DNA of 64,000 nucleotides from Stictocephala bisonia (GCA_035578905.1 JAQJVL010000793.1:175001-239000); one strand, 5' to 3'; positions 36,361 to 47,741 are shown, numbered from the stretch's first letter. Translations and numbers: made by a program. Notes: generated from the letters alone by a model not told the origin.

Positions 36361-36590
36361 GGTCGGTATCGTAGTTGGTTAAAACCCATCTTCATAAGCT
36401 AAAGGTTCTCTGTTCGATCCCAATAAGAGTGATAACAAACTTTGAAAGGGATCAACTGATGACTACCGGCTTTCTAAGGAAAGTCGGCCTTAGTTTGTAA
36501 CAAGACTACATTCACTCATCACACCTATACGCAATCTATATTTGCCCATATCTCGACGATCGGCGTAATCCGAATTAATAGATAAAAAAT
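36361..36590 (+). repeat. tRNA-derived SINE, best-preserved copy
   Basis: The head reads GGTCGGTATCGTAGTTGGTT (A-box-like) and, 50 bases on, TGTTCGATCCC (B box) at 36411-36421, the spacing of a pol III promoter in a tRNA-like sequence. The body follows with GAAAGGGATCAACTGATGAC, AAGTCGGCCTTAGTTTGTAA and CTCGACGATCGGCGTAATCC. The body is shared with copies at 11880, 22070, 30120, 38150 and, inverted, 53641-53860. Transcription by pol III and mobilisation by a partner element are inferred. Confidence 0.72.
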
Positions 36591-37039
36591 AAATATTAAA
36601 ATTCACGTTCTTGAAGTATTTAAATTGTATGACTATTCAAAAATAGTAGTTTATCATAACTAAGATGGTTCTCTTGTTACATGACACATATTTTCTTTGC
36701 TGTTCTATTTTGATACCCCAACACCAGTTTTGTCTATTGCCCTTTTAACATTTTAAATAATAATAAAATGTAAATAAATATTTAAAATATTTAATTTCTT
36801 CTTAAGATTGGTATTATGTTTTGGCTACGTCAGGTCATAATCTAATAATTGTTTGTACACAAGTCAATCTTAAAATACAGTATGAATTTCACCTTGTAAG
36901 TTATCAACTTAGATTACATATTTCACGATCATTATGTTTTCTATGTATTGAAGTTGCGATGTCAAGTGAAGAAATATGCTGATACACAATCCTCTTTCAT
37001 CGACCTAGAAAACCTCACGAAAAGGTTTTAATTTTCAAT
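36591..37039. other. Intergenic, nothing seen
   Basis: AT-rich DNA without a recognisable gene. A short stretch near 36840-36925 is echoed near 37620-37690 (AATTGTTTGTACACAAGTCA versus AATTGTGTGTACACAAGTAA), a diverged duplicate flanking the CpG-rich patch. Confidence 0.45.
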
Positions 37040-37044
37040 CAAGT

Positions 37045-37303
37045 ACACATAGCGGAGCGTGAATGTAACTGAAAAACAACGAGCGTAGCTGATTGGATCG
37101 CTCTCCGACGTGGTTACACCACAGTTCCTGCTGGGAGATCCGTGGAGTGAAGACCCCGCACGTCCACTCATGGTCAGGAGTCTGGAAGTGAAAGTGATGA
37201 GTGCGCGGTCGCCGCAGCCAGTTTTCAGTGGTGCTGAGTGTGTCAGTGGTGTCGGTACTGAAGCAACTGATTTGGAATAAGCTACTTCAGGATACGTTGG
37301 ACT
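37045..37303 (+). promoter_or_regulatory. CpG-rich candidate promoter and first exon
   Basis: A compact GC/CpG-rich block in AT-rich DNA, with many CpG pairs (AACAACGAGCGTAGCTGATT, GTGCGCGGTCGCCGC), a CCAAT-type GATTGG at about 37091, and TCAGT initiator-like sequences near 37227 and 37243. It ends at a good donor, GGACTA|GTGAGA (GT at 37304). This fits a promoter with an untranslated first exon on the + strand, for an unknown gene or a distal promoter of the HSPA12-like gene 10 kb downstream. No transcript evidence. Confidence 0.35.
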
Positions 37304-38009
37304 AGTGAGAATATTTTTTTTTTCATTTTCACTGTACCTAATTCTTAAATCTTTGAAGTTTTATTTTTTGTATTCTGGCCGTTATAGTTTGTAAAGTACT
37401 GAGTGTTTGTTTTTATTATAGGGTAACAAGAATAAAACAGATTCACGTTTAAGTTGAAATAAGAAAAAGAATTAGGCCTACATTAACATTTAAAGATGTA
37501 ACCAAGAACGGTGTCTACAAGATGTATTTCATGTGATAGACTTTCAAAACTGAATAATTCTTAAATTCAAAGTTATAATTTTTCGTAATATTGGTACAGT
37601 ATTATGTTAAGTCTACGTTAAATTGTGTGTACACAAGTAAATATTAAAACAATATGATCAATTGTACCTTGTAATTTATCGACTTAGATTAAAGATGTAA
37701 TGTACGCTGAGCCTCAGGTTTCAATTTAATTTTTAAGGTATACAAATGTTTTTCTTCGAATATTCTTTTACGTGAAACAATAAAATTGACGATGTTTTGG
37801 ATTGCTGCAAAATATTTTTATCGATAATATAAGAATGAATCTAAACAAAGTAGTATATTTTCTATCTATAGTACTATTGTATTCTAGTAGTCGTAGATCT
37901 TATTATTGACTATTTGCTTGTTATTGGAAGCCAATAATACCATTCAAAGTACGACACCGTTGCGTACTTCTGCAACCTAGTCGGGGACGATTGTGAAGAT
38001 TGTAGCCGG

Positions 38010-38225
38010 TAGGTTCTGTTCTCGGTCCTATTCAACAAATTTCCGCTTAATGGTCACCATCGGCGTTGACACTGCTGGGGTAGCTGACAGTTAGGTAATG
38101 GTCCCTGCTACATTGTCACGATGTTCAGTTCTGCGGCAAGCTGCAGGTAGGTCAACCTTAGTAAGTAACAAAGCCTACACTAAACATTACACTGATTATC
38201 AAAACATATTCTCCTGTATCTTTAT
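38010..38225 (+). repeat. Composite SINE-family copy (degraded)
   Basis: GGTCACCATCGGCGTTGACA and CTGCTGGGGTAGCTGACAGT match the module at 11660-11700; AGGTCAACCTTAGTAAGTAA and CAAAGCCTACACTAA match the SINE body. The copy is diverged and truncated. Confidence 0.5.
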
Positions 38226-38777
38226 GATTATGAAAAAATAATAAGAAAATAAAAATGAATATTCTCTATTCAAATCTATCTTATAAACAATTACGCAAAG
38301 TTTATCATTTCTGTCGTACGGTTGTTTTGCAGCCCAAGATTAAACCCTTGATTATTTGCTTTTTTCTTTCTTTCTAAACATTTTCTACGGTGTTAATCTG
38401 CAAGCAATTTGCTTATTTACGATGACTTGTCTTGTTTACCTCCCCCCTTACTAGTTCCGGAATTGTAAAATGACTAATTTGTTCGTTTGTTCACTAAATC
38501 ACTGTTAATACTAAACATACCCAATCCATTAAAACAACTGACACAAACATTTCGGATAACAATTGTACTAGATTTTCTTCAATAGGCCACAAAAAACTGT
38601 TATTCTATAGTCTTATAAGCTGAACCCCAATTATCTTCGTATAATCACAGAAACTATTTGAAAAAAAAAACAAGTCACGTTGAAAGTATTACAAATTAAA
38701 TAATTAATATTATATGTTTATGATTCATTTTTAAATGCTTATTTTTGGGTTTTCATTATTGTCATTAGTCAAGCCTT
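38226..38777. other. Intergenic, nothing seen
   Basis: AT-rich DNA leading into the 38/50-bp array. No gene was seen. Confidence 0.4.
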
Positions 38778-41130
38778 CAACTGTTTGTTGTTCTACTGAC
38801 TGTTCACTCTAAAACAACGTGTTTGTTGTTCTACTTCATGTTCTACTGACTGTTCACTCTAAATGAACGTGTTTGTTGTTCTACTTGATGTTCTACTGAC
38901 TGTTCACTCTGAATCAACGTGTTTGTTCTTCTACTGACTGTTCACTCTGAATCAACGTGTTTGTTGTTCTACTTGATGTTCTACTCACTGTTCACTCTGA
39001 ATCAACGTTTTTGTTGTTCTACTTGATGTTCTACTGACTGTTCACTCTGAATCAACTTGTTTGTTGTTCTACTGACTGTTTACTCTAAAACAACGTGTTT
39101 GTTGTTCTACTTGTTGTTCTACTCACTGTTCACTCTGAATCAACGTTTTTGTTGTTCTACTTGATGTTCTACTGACTGTTCACTCTGAATCAACTTGTTT
39201 GTTGTTCTACTGACTGTTTACTCTAAAACAACGTGTTTGTTGTTCTACTTGTTGTTCTACTGACTGTTCACTCTGAATCAAGTGTTTGTTGTTCTATTGA
39301 TTGTTCACTCTGAATCAACGTGTTTGTTGTTCTACTTGATGTTCTACTCACTGTTCACTCTGAATCAACGTTTTTGTTGTTCTACTTGATGTTCTACTGA
39401 CTGTTCACTCTGAATCAACTTGTTTGTTGTTCTACTGACTGTTTACTCTAAAACAACGTGTTTGTTGTTCTACTTGTTGTTCTTCTGACTGTTCACTCTG
39501 AATCAACGTGTTTGTTATTCTATTGATTGTTCACTCTGAATCAACGTGTTTGTTGTTCTACTTGATGTTCTACTGACTGTTCATTCTGAATCAACGTGTT
39601 TGTTGTTCTACTTGATGTTCTACTGACTGTTCCCTCTGAATAAACGTGTTTGTTGTTCTACTGACTGTTCACTCTGAAACAACGTGTTTGTTGTTCTACT
39701 GACTGTTCACTCTGAATCAACGTGTTTGTTGTTCTACTGACTGTTTACTCTGAATCAACGTTTTTGTTGTTCTACTTGATGTTCTACTGACTGTTCACTC
39801 TGAATCAACTTGTTTGTTGTTCTACTGACTGTTTACTCTAAAACAACGTGTTTGTTGTTCTACTTGATGTTCTATTGACTGTTCCCTCTGAATCAACGTG
39901 TTTGTTGTTCTACTGACTGTTCACTCTGAATCAACGTGTTTGTTGTTCTATTGATTGTTCACTCTGAATCAACGTGTTTGTTGTTCTACTTGATGTTCTA
40001 CTGACTGTTCCCTCTGAATCAACGTGTTTGTTGTTCTACTGACTGTTCACTCTGAAACAACGTGTTTGTTGTTCTACTGACTGTTCACTCTGAATCAACG
40101 TGTTTGTTGTTCTACTGACTGTTTACTCTGAATCAACGTGTTTGTTGTTCTACTGACTGTTTACTCTGAATCAACGTGTTTGTTGTTCTACTGACTGTTC
40201 ACTCTGAAACAACGTGTTTGTTGTTCTACTGACTGTTTACTCTGAATCAACGTGTTTGTTGTTCTACTGACTGTTTACTCTGAATCAACGTGTTTGTTGT
40301 TCTACTGAAACAACGTGTTTGTTGTTCTGCTGACTGTTCACTCTGAAACAACGTGTTTGTTGTTCTACTGACTGTTCACTCTGAATCAACGTGTTTTTGT
40401 TCTACTGACTGTTTACTCTGAATTACGTGTTTGTTGTTCTACTGAAACAACGTGTTTGTTGTTCTACTGACTGTTTACTCTGAATCAACGTGTTTGTTGT
40501 TCTACTGAAACAACGTGTTTGTTGTTCTGCTGACTGTTCACTCTGAAACAACGTGTTTGTTGTTCTACTGACTGTTCACTCTGAATCAACGTGTTTGTTG
40601 TTCTACTGACTGTTCACTCTGAATCAACGTGTTTGTTGTTCTACTGACTGTTTACTTTAAAACAACGTGTTTGTTGTTCTACTTGTTGTTCTACTGACTG
40701 TTCACTCTGAATCAACGTGTTTGTTGTTCTACTGACTGTTCACTCTGAATCAACGTGTTTGTTGTTCTACTTGATGTTCTACTGACTGTTTACTTTAAAA
40801 CAACGTGTTTGTTGTTCTACTTGTTGTTCTGCTGACTGTTCACTCTGAAACAACGTGTTTGTTGTTCTACTGACTGTTCACTCTGAATCAACGTGTTTGT
40901 TGTTCTACTTGTTGTTGTTCTACTGACTGTTCACTCTGAATCAACGTGTTTGTTGTTCTACTTGTTGTTCTACTGACTGTTCACTCTGAATCAACGTATT
41001 TGTTGTTCTACTGACTGTTCACTCTGCATAACGTGTTTGTTGTTCTACTTGTTGTTCTATTGACTGTTCACTCTGAATCAACGTGTTTGTTGTTCTACTG
41101 ACTGTTCAATCTGAAACAACGTGTTTGTTA
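38778..41130. repeat. 38/50-bp minisatellite array (2.35 kb)
   Basis: Some 50-60 units of AACGTGTTTGTTGTTCTACT plus GACTGTTCACTCTGAATC. Two lengths are mixed: 38 bp, and 50 bp with an extra TTGATGTTCTAC or TTGTTGTTCTAC. A few units are shorter (for example GTTCTACTGAAACAACGTG near 40300 and 40440). The left half has more long units, the right half more short ones. One strand is strongly T-rich and A-poor. No open reading frame spans it. Confidence 0.95.
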
Positions 41131-43279
41131 CGGAAAAAGATAATACCATTAAAAGGCGATTTAAAAATTATGATAATTATAACGATATTTATTTTAATAA
41201 AAATGCATTTGTTACTACTACCCATCTAATTATGACCAATGTTTATAGAAGGTAAATTAATTAATTTTTTAGGTACAGTGGTGTAAGGCCGAGCTTAAAT
41301 AAACGGTGTGCGGCGGGAGTGGAAGTTGACGGGATCAGTGTTTCTATTAAACTTCCACCATTGATTTTATATATAACATTGTATGTTTTTATAATGAAGG
41401 CTTCCACGGAACAACGTATTTCTATTTGATATTTGTTACTTGTGATATTGGAGGAGGAAAACCAAACATTAAATTTTTTGTTTTATTGAATGAATATTTT
41501 ACGAAATTAAAAAAAGGGCAAATAATCAACTTAAAAACATAATTGGACAAGTCAATAATACAAATAAAACTAAATTAGTAATTAATTGACATGCAAAAAT
41601 ATAATAATTAGGAAAAGATACGTAAAAAAGAGACGCAGGCAAAATTGTTGCAATTATAAAAATAAAATCATTAAAAAATAATTTGGGGAAATAAAGTTAA
41701 ATACTAATTGAATTAGGACCAAAATGTCTAGAAGATGAATTAATTACATATTTTGTTTAAAAAATTAGATTGCAACAATCAAAACTTAATTTGACATGTG
41801 ATACCAGAGTGACGCATTTCTTGTGTAATATAAGTTCCACCCACAATTCTCCGAGGCACTAAAACTTGTTTTAAATGTTTTAGTTCACATCCCTGTGTTT
41901 GCAACAACAGAGTTTAAATTTAAAATTCTCATAATTAATGAAAATCTGCAAAAGATATTGTACATTTCTAAATGACTAAACTCTTATATTTTCCTACATA
42001 TATAACATGTTTATTCGATTTTCAATTAGATTAGTTCAGTACGTAATGTGTCAGCTTATACGTTCATTCCCAACAGACACATCATTTCATCGATTCAAAC
42101 ATTCATATGGTGAAACTTAATAAATAAGTAAAATTAATATTCATTATGAAATTATGTAAGAATAAAATCTACGAAGATCAATCAACTTATTTACATAAGA
42201 GAACGGAAAACATAATACATTCTACTTTTTTTACTGAACAATGGCCTCATCTATATATTACTAAGGTTCTTGTAAGAACATTTCCGACAAATCTTCAAAG
42301 AGTAACAATATTTCAAAACAAACAAAACAAAAACGCTTTTTCTCCTCGCCTTCCACATTTTTCAAACATTTTATCTTTTTATATCAAAACAAATTATACT
42401 GAGTGACATTGAGTAAGAGTAGACTGTATAAATATTCGTATATCATTTTTATATACGATCAATATACCGATATGAAAAAGGAGACAGTAGTCGACATATT
42501 TTTAAAATTAATCTCCTTTATAGTAAACAGCTTAAATGTAAAACTTAGTTCAAAATGGCCACTCTCCAGTTGTATTTTCTAGCTACCCGGAGGTCCGGCA
42601 ACCTCCGACTTCGATCACAGGATCCGTCTATGTGTCAAGGTTATGGCAGCACGCAAGTAGCGGCGATGGTTACCTCAAGTCAAACAGCTGATTATGGAAG
42701 CCATGCAAACATACAAACACTGATTTAACGCTAAACGACTTGTTTATTAAAAAACCAACAAAATCTTAGAAACAATGAATTTTGCCCTTGTTAAATAAAC
42801 TAACTTAAATAATAGCTCTAATTTGTTGTTCAAGATTTAATTGAAATATTTTCAGAGTTCATATATTTATAACGTAAACGTTATTATAAATAACATTTAA
42901 ATAGGACCTACTGTTTTAACTAGTTGAAAATAGGCACACTATTTCAATAATTATTTTTAAAGGGTTCGTGTGTCCTTAATGTAGGCCTAATAAACTATAT
43001 TGGTATTTTCTCTCGTTAACCGTATATTCCACAAGTAATATTATTCAATGAAAAGTACTTTACTTTATAAGTAGATTCTTAATTATCATATTATTACGTT
43101 TTGGTAGAAATACAAAACTAGTAAACATCACACAACACCAACGCATTACAATACAAGACAAGTACAAAATATCATGGTAATCGATTTCGGTAACCCACGT
43201 TTACCTTCCTCGGACTAGAGTGATTCAAATCTCTTATAACAAAACTTTTATTATAACATTATTATGACAATTTTATCGT
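41131..43279. other. Intergenic, nothing convincing
   Basis: AT-rich. Small GC-richer spots at about 41285-41340 and 42580-42700 contain a few CpG pairs but no recognisable frame or repeat. An 86-codon frame at 42146-42406 has no recognisable content. Confidence 0.4.
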
Positions 43280-43331
43280 CAAATTAGCCGACAGCCCTTC
43301 TTTCGCTGCGGGGTGGTTCTCGACGCTTAGG

Positions 43332-43376
43332 GTACTACCACAGAATATATGTCTATATTCTGTGGTACTACCCTTC
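43332..43376. repeat. Short inverted repeat (20-bp arms, one mismatch)
   Basis: GGGTACTACCACAGAATATA, a short loop (TGTC) and its reverse complement with one mismatch. A second smaller hairpin built on GGTGGTT / AACCACC follows at about 43400-43423. Likely repeat ends folded on each other; too short to be called an RNA gene. Confidence 0.7.
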
Positions 43377-43439
43377 ACCCTATGGTTCCACGGCCGCCTT
43401 GGTGGTTCTCTATAAACCACCACATCAATACAAAAGCTC

Positions 43440-43840
43440 AGCCTGCTGCCGTTCTCCTAGATAACAATGTTTCATAGTTTAGAAACCTTTATAAGACTAC
43501 TTTAGGGGGGGGGGGGTGTAAAGTAGTGCAATCATGTCATAGCACCTTAACATTTCACATTGTAAACCAAAATAATTAGCCAAGCGTTTTTTGACACGTT
43601 TGTTTTTTTGTATTAGTTGTTTGGAATAAATTATTAAATTAAATCAATGCCAATGTTACTCTCTTGGAAAAAAATAAAATGTTGAGGAGCTGTTTGTACC
43701 CCTTACGAATGGAATTTTGAGAAATCCTTTCTTAGCGAGTGTCTATAATACAAAAGCCAACTTCCATTCAAATTTCCTCAAAATCTGTTCAGTGGTTCCG
43801 TAGATTACGTTTGTTGGAACGTACAATCAAGTGTTTTAGA
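43440..43840 (+). repeat. Dispersed repeat related to 3865-4370
   Basis: GTTCTCCTAGATAACAATGT at about 43454 matches the duplicated repeat at 3990-4370, and GAAATCCTTTCTTAGCGAGT at about 43720 matches 3865, 4590 and 5751. A (G)n run lies near 43506. The two motifs occur in the same order in both places, so they are parts of one family. Non-coding. Confidence 0.6.
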
Positions 43841-44411
43841 ACTACTTAATAATATTGCCTGTATGCACAGAAGAAAAAGAAACAGAAGGCGCATGTTTAT
43901 GGCCACAGAGAACGCTTCGGTGGCAGTTATGTATAGATTACAACTAATGTACATCTATATACATCTGTAGTGGTAGTATCTATCTACAGATTAGGCACAC
44001 TATTTCAATAATAATTTTTTAAGTGTTTAGCCTGCCACACACACACATTTAATGCACTATTGGACGCGATCTTTATTTCTTTTTTCTCTGTTCTGTACGT
44101 ATAATTCGTTTTAAACAGGGAAAAGATTCAAATAACCGAACTTTCCCGTTCCTTCTTCCATGTATCCGAAGTGTTGGCAATCGATAGTTCGCATACCTCA
44201 CTCTCCTACCCATAGTTTACAGTTGTTTTATAGTTATGCCCTTGATTGTGTGTATAGAATCAATGGTAGTACATACTGTGATGAAACTACCCAAACAGAT
44301 CAATGTACGTTGGTAATATATATTTTTGTTTTAACACTGAAGTGGTCATGTGATCACTATTACAGTCCTGAGTTCTAAAGTTACTATGTATTTAATATCC
44401 TGAAGTGATGC

Positions 44412-44461
44412 CACTCGATTGTTAGTTTTATCCTCCAACCGATAAAACTAACAATCGAGTG
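44412..44461. repeat. Perfect 21-bp inverted repeat, 8-bp loop
   Basis: Bases 44412-44432 and 44441-44461 are exact reverse complements, separated by CTCCAACC. No further pairing extends outside the arms, and no T-rich terminator or coding context is seen. It may be a solo pair of transposon ends or a structured RNA element. Confidence 0.9.
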
Positions 44462-45360
44462 ACAGCATGCATTTGAGACTTTCAATGGCACCATACTATT
44501 GTAGTCCGTGCAACCACTAGTGGGACTAATTTTAGTTTTCTTTATTTATTTATGCATTTAAAACTAAAACTTTTCATTAAAAGTATATTATTTAATACGT
44601 ATCGTATATTTAAAGCATTTTATGTTAGTTATTGACTTGTTTACTTAAACTACTGACTGAATTATGAACAAGAATCCTCGATACCTGTACGATCTAAAAC
44701 CATGTTTACATGTTGAAGCATTTAAGTTATAACTTTCTACCTTGATATACCACATTATATTATATTTTTCTTCTACCAAAATTACTTTTTTTAAACTGTA
44801 CATGAATAACCTCTTTTCGTCATTGTCTTTCTACGCAATTGGTATTTTCAACTTGATTCACAAATACAAATGTTCTAAAGGGACAACGGGACAAATCCCG
44901 TTGGAATCTCCCACGACTTTGACCGTGACAGCTGGTTTTGGAAGCAGATGTGGTGACTGCTAGGCTAGCAAGATGCCCTAGTGAAATGATTAAAATTAAG
45001 AAACTTTCTAGAATCAAAATATCTTATATTCACATAATGTAATGTAGGCTACAATTCTAGCTTATTCTACATTCTATCGTCTGATGGGACCAATTTTGTG
45101 TTGAAAGATTAAGTAGTTATCTGTCAGGTATATTGTATTGTAGGAGGTTAAACATTTCTAGCAATCTCATTCCACATCTATATCCCTCTTAGTAAATGTG
45201 TCTTCACGGGCATTTCAACATTTCAACGGTCTTGGCCTACCGCCTTCTAAGATTGAGTGGAGACAGAATATAACCATGATGGCGATGCAATTTCTAGAGT
45301 TTAGATCTTCCTGCTTTCGATCGAGACTTATTTATGTGAAAATGCTTAACCACTGGTGTG
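44462..45360. other. Intergenic, nothing seen
   Basis: AT-rich, with a GC-richer spot near 44885-44960. No recognisable gene or repeat. Confidence 0.4.
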
Positions 45361-45369
45361 AGGAATATG

Positions 45370-45662
45370 CAGCGGTTGACTGACAGAGAAAGGCGGTCAG
45401 TGAGACGTCTATTCAGCCGATTTACGGCGGAGAGTGGCCACATAGCAACACCGCGACCGGAAACACCGTCGTTGCACCCCGATTGTTTCTATTTATCGCC
45501 GATACAACACCGGTTTCCGTCCGTCTGCACTTTCATTTCCGTTGTCTAGGACTAGGGACGGAACTCACTGTCCACTGAACCAGCTCAATCGATTTCGATA
45601 AAGATTCGAAACGCAAGATCGCTGTTGCAAAAGTCACTGGCAATTATTCGGTAGATTTGGTA
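45370..45662 (+). promoter_or_regulatory. CpG-rich promoter/5' leader candidate of the HSPA12-like gene
   Basis: A GC/CpG-rich block (GCGACCGGAAACACCGTCG, CGCCGATACAACACCGG, TTCGAAACGCAAGATCG) in AT-rich DNA, without any ATG after 45369. It ends at a consensus donor, TTTGGTA|GTAAGT (GT at 45663). A TCAGT initiator-like site lies at 45397-45401. The next good + strand acceptor is TTCTTTTCCAG at 47489, which opens the first coding exon, so this is the best candidate for the untranslated first exon. The transcription start is not fixed. Confidence 0.45.
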
Positions 45663-45969
45663 GTAAGTTACATGGAACACGGTAACTAGTTGTAGTTACC
45701 GACATGGAAGACTAATTAATTAACTACAATTCATGTTGTTACGAAATATTGTAGCAGTGAGATTGTTGTGATCAGCTGGGTCACTGGTTTTTGAAATGTA
45801 GGCTCCGTTAGGGTAAAAGAGCGACATATCAACATATCATCTTATTTGTACAGTAATTACTATTGCAGATTTAGCGCAGACCATCAAAAATGTTGCAGTA
45901 AGTTTATTTATTTATCAGCTAGTCTGACGAAGCATTCTCCAATGACAAATTCGAAGGCACTAACTAGCT

Positions 45970-46282
45970 CTGGGGTTCCCAAACTTTTTTGTGCCACGCT
46001 CCATCCTGTTGGAGTGAATTCCTCTCACGCCCCCTCCCTACAACATTTTATGGAATGTTTGGACATATGCAAAACACAAGTACGGTATAACATTGAAAAC
46101 ACTAATTTATTTCTACTTTCACAAGAAACAAGATGAATGATACTGGTAAGAAAAATAAGTTAGACAGTTAGTGAGATGGATGAGCATTTTTACTGGTCTC
46201 ACATCCTAGCTTCATATATTATTTCCAACCGGTATTGCACCCCCTTGACTTGTCTTTACACCCCCCAGTTTGCGAATCCTTG
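45970..46282. mobile_element. hAT-type MITE (probable)
   Basis: The left end CTGGGGTTCCCAAACTTTTT faces a right end CAGTTTGCGAATCCTTG, imperfect inverted repeats of the well-known hAT non-autonomous type. Interior matches include GCCACGCTCCATCC and TGCACCCCCTTGAC. The flanking 8-mers AACTAGCT and CATCAGCT share five bases, so a decayed target duplication is possible. No coding capacity. If the CpG-rich leader is real, the element lies in the first intron of the HSPA12-like gene. Confidence 0.55.
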
Positions 46283-46494
46283 CATCAGCTTAACCTGACA
46301 AACTATAAATATTACATTTGGCATGTATGCTGGCTTTGAGAGAGTAACTAATTATTATTATATTTTTATAAACCGTGCTTGAACTTTTTCAAATTGAAGT
46401 TGTAATCTAATTACAAGGCTTTTTAATAAAATCAACAAACCAGACTATTTATTATTATGACGCCAATCTTCAAAATACGGCTGGCGATTGAGAC

Positions 46495-46835
46495 ACAGAG
46501 CACTGTACTCTGTGGATTGAGTGTACATGAACAATTGTACTCACTACTGTGTTACTAACCAAATATAATTTTCCTTTGAGGAGCCATTTATTAATAGCCC
46601 AATAGCCAGAGCTACGTAGACAAAGAACCGACAGCGTAACGTGGAATCCGAAGTAGTTTGATATTAGGGAAAATGACAAGCCTGATTTGAGATTCAGTTC
46701 TACACCTTGCACAATATCCGAACCTTGGCAACCATCCCACAGGAACACTTCAGACTTCTCTTGCAGTGTACATGTCAATGGTAACCGATGAGCGGGTGCC
46801 ATAAGGACTGAAAACAGAATTAAGTCTATAAACTC
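46495..46835 (-). repeat. Composite SINE-family module, inverted
   Basis: Read on the minus strand it carries ATTGGGCTATTAATAAATGG and GACAGTGT-like and GGATATTGTGCAAGG blocks, in the order seen at 11640-11890. A 122-codon minus-strand frame across it is incidental. Confidence 0.5.
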
Positions 46836-47489
46836 CAATCACTTAGCCACGAGGTAACTGGATTACAATTAATCATCTTTATGAATTAGACTATTATGGT
46901 TGCCATTAATAAAAATGAGTTATAAACTAGGAAATAAAAAATTCAACATGCAGTTCATTAAGAATCTGCAGAAGCTGTCCGTCATGTTGGTTTAATCCCA
47001 TAAGAACAATGTTATTTGCGAATGCATATTTTTTCTTTATTTATTGACCAAAAGTTCTGTATGAGGTATCATTTTAAACGTTATCAAATTGCGCATTGGG
47101 TTTGATTTTGATATTTTGAATACATATATCTGTTTTGAAAAATATTTCAAATTTGGAATTGGTACATTTAAACCTTACATGTACGGCGGTGAAGGCCCTC
47201 CCACTCAACACATGGTGGTGATTTTTTCAACCTTTAGACATTTATTTTGTACATCACTTGTAACTTATCTGTTTAACTTATGTGTCCAGGAAATAAAAAG
47301 AGCCTAAACAACCAGTCAAGAAAATTTGGATGAAAGCGGTCCAAATTCTAACTATACAGGATTTATTCTTGTCTACTCTTAGGTCATTATTGCCTTCACA
47401 GGTCTTGTAAACTTGCTTATCCCTCATAGTTATCAAATACAAAGAATAGTTTGTATTCATCTCAATCTATAATCTGTCTTCTTTTCCAG

Positions 47490-47523
47490 TATGAAGACAA
47501 TTTCAATCATCTGAAATGTAGCT
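47490..47523 (+). other. 5' leader with two upstream ORFs
   Basis: After the acceptor at 47489 the leader holds a seven-codon uORF (47491-47514, MKTISII) and then a minimal ATG-TAG (47516-47521), both before the main ATG at 47524. The minimal start-stop ends two bases ahead of the main start. Such uORFs usually lower translation; the effect here is inferred. Confidence 0.6.
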
Positions 47524-47741
47524 ATGGAAGTGCAGCAGTTGCCTTCATCCTCCAGGGAGGTATTCTCTAATGACTCTCTGCAGTCTGGAACTCCTCGAGA
47601 CAATGAACCTCACTCTCTCAGTGTCAAGGGTCATAGAGACTCTTCTGTAGACTCAGGAATTCACCCTGCTTCTACAGCGGCAGCCTCGCCAAACTACTCA
47701 GTATCTGACACTGACTCAGAGATACTCGAAGTCTTTGCTAG
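47524..47741 (+). CDS. HSPA12-like exon 1 (start codon)
   Basis: ATG at 47524 opens 72 codons plus two bases, ending GCTAG|GTTTGT. The peptide is Ser/Pro-rich and probably disordered, with [12 protein letters not shown] at residues 39-50, resembling the DSG phosphodegron recognised by beta-TrCP, and a DTDSE acidic patch. It is not conserved in mammalian HSPA12 as far as I know. The start is the first ATG with a long frame after the acceptor; two tiny uORFs precede it. Confidence 0.75.

Noticed and set aside
38778..41130. CRISPR-like regular repeats
   Set aside because: Units are directly adjacent without unique spacers, lengths vary, and the genome is eukaryotic; this is a minisatellite.
42146..42406. 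86-codon + strand ORF
   Set aside because: Low-complexity AT-rich composition with no recognisable motif.
45198..45549. Short overlapping ORFs in the CpG-rich leader
   Set aside because: No domain; the region is better explained as a promoter and untranslated exon.
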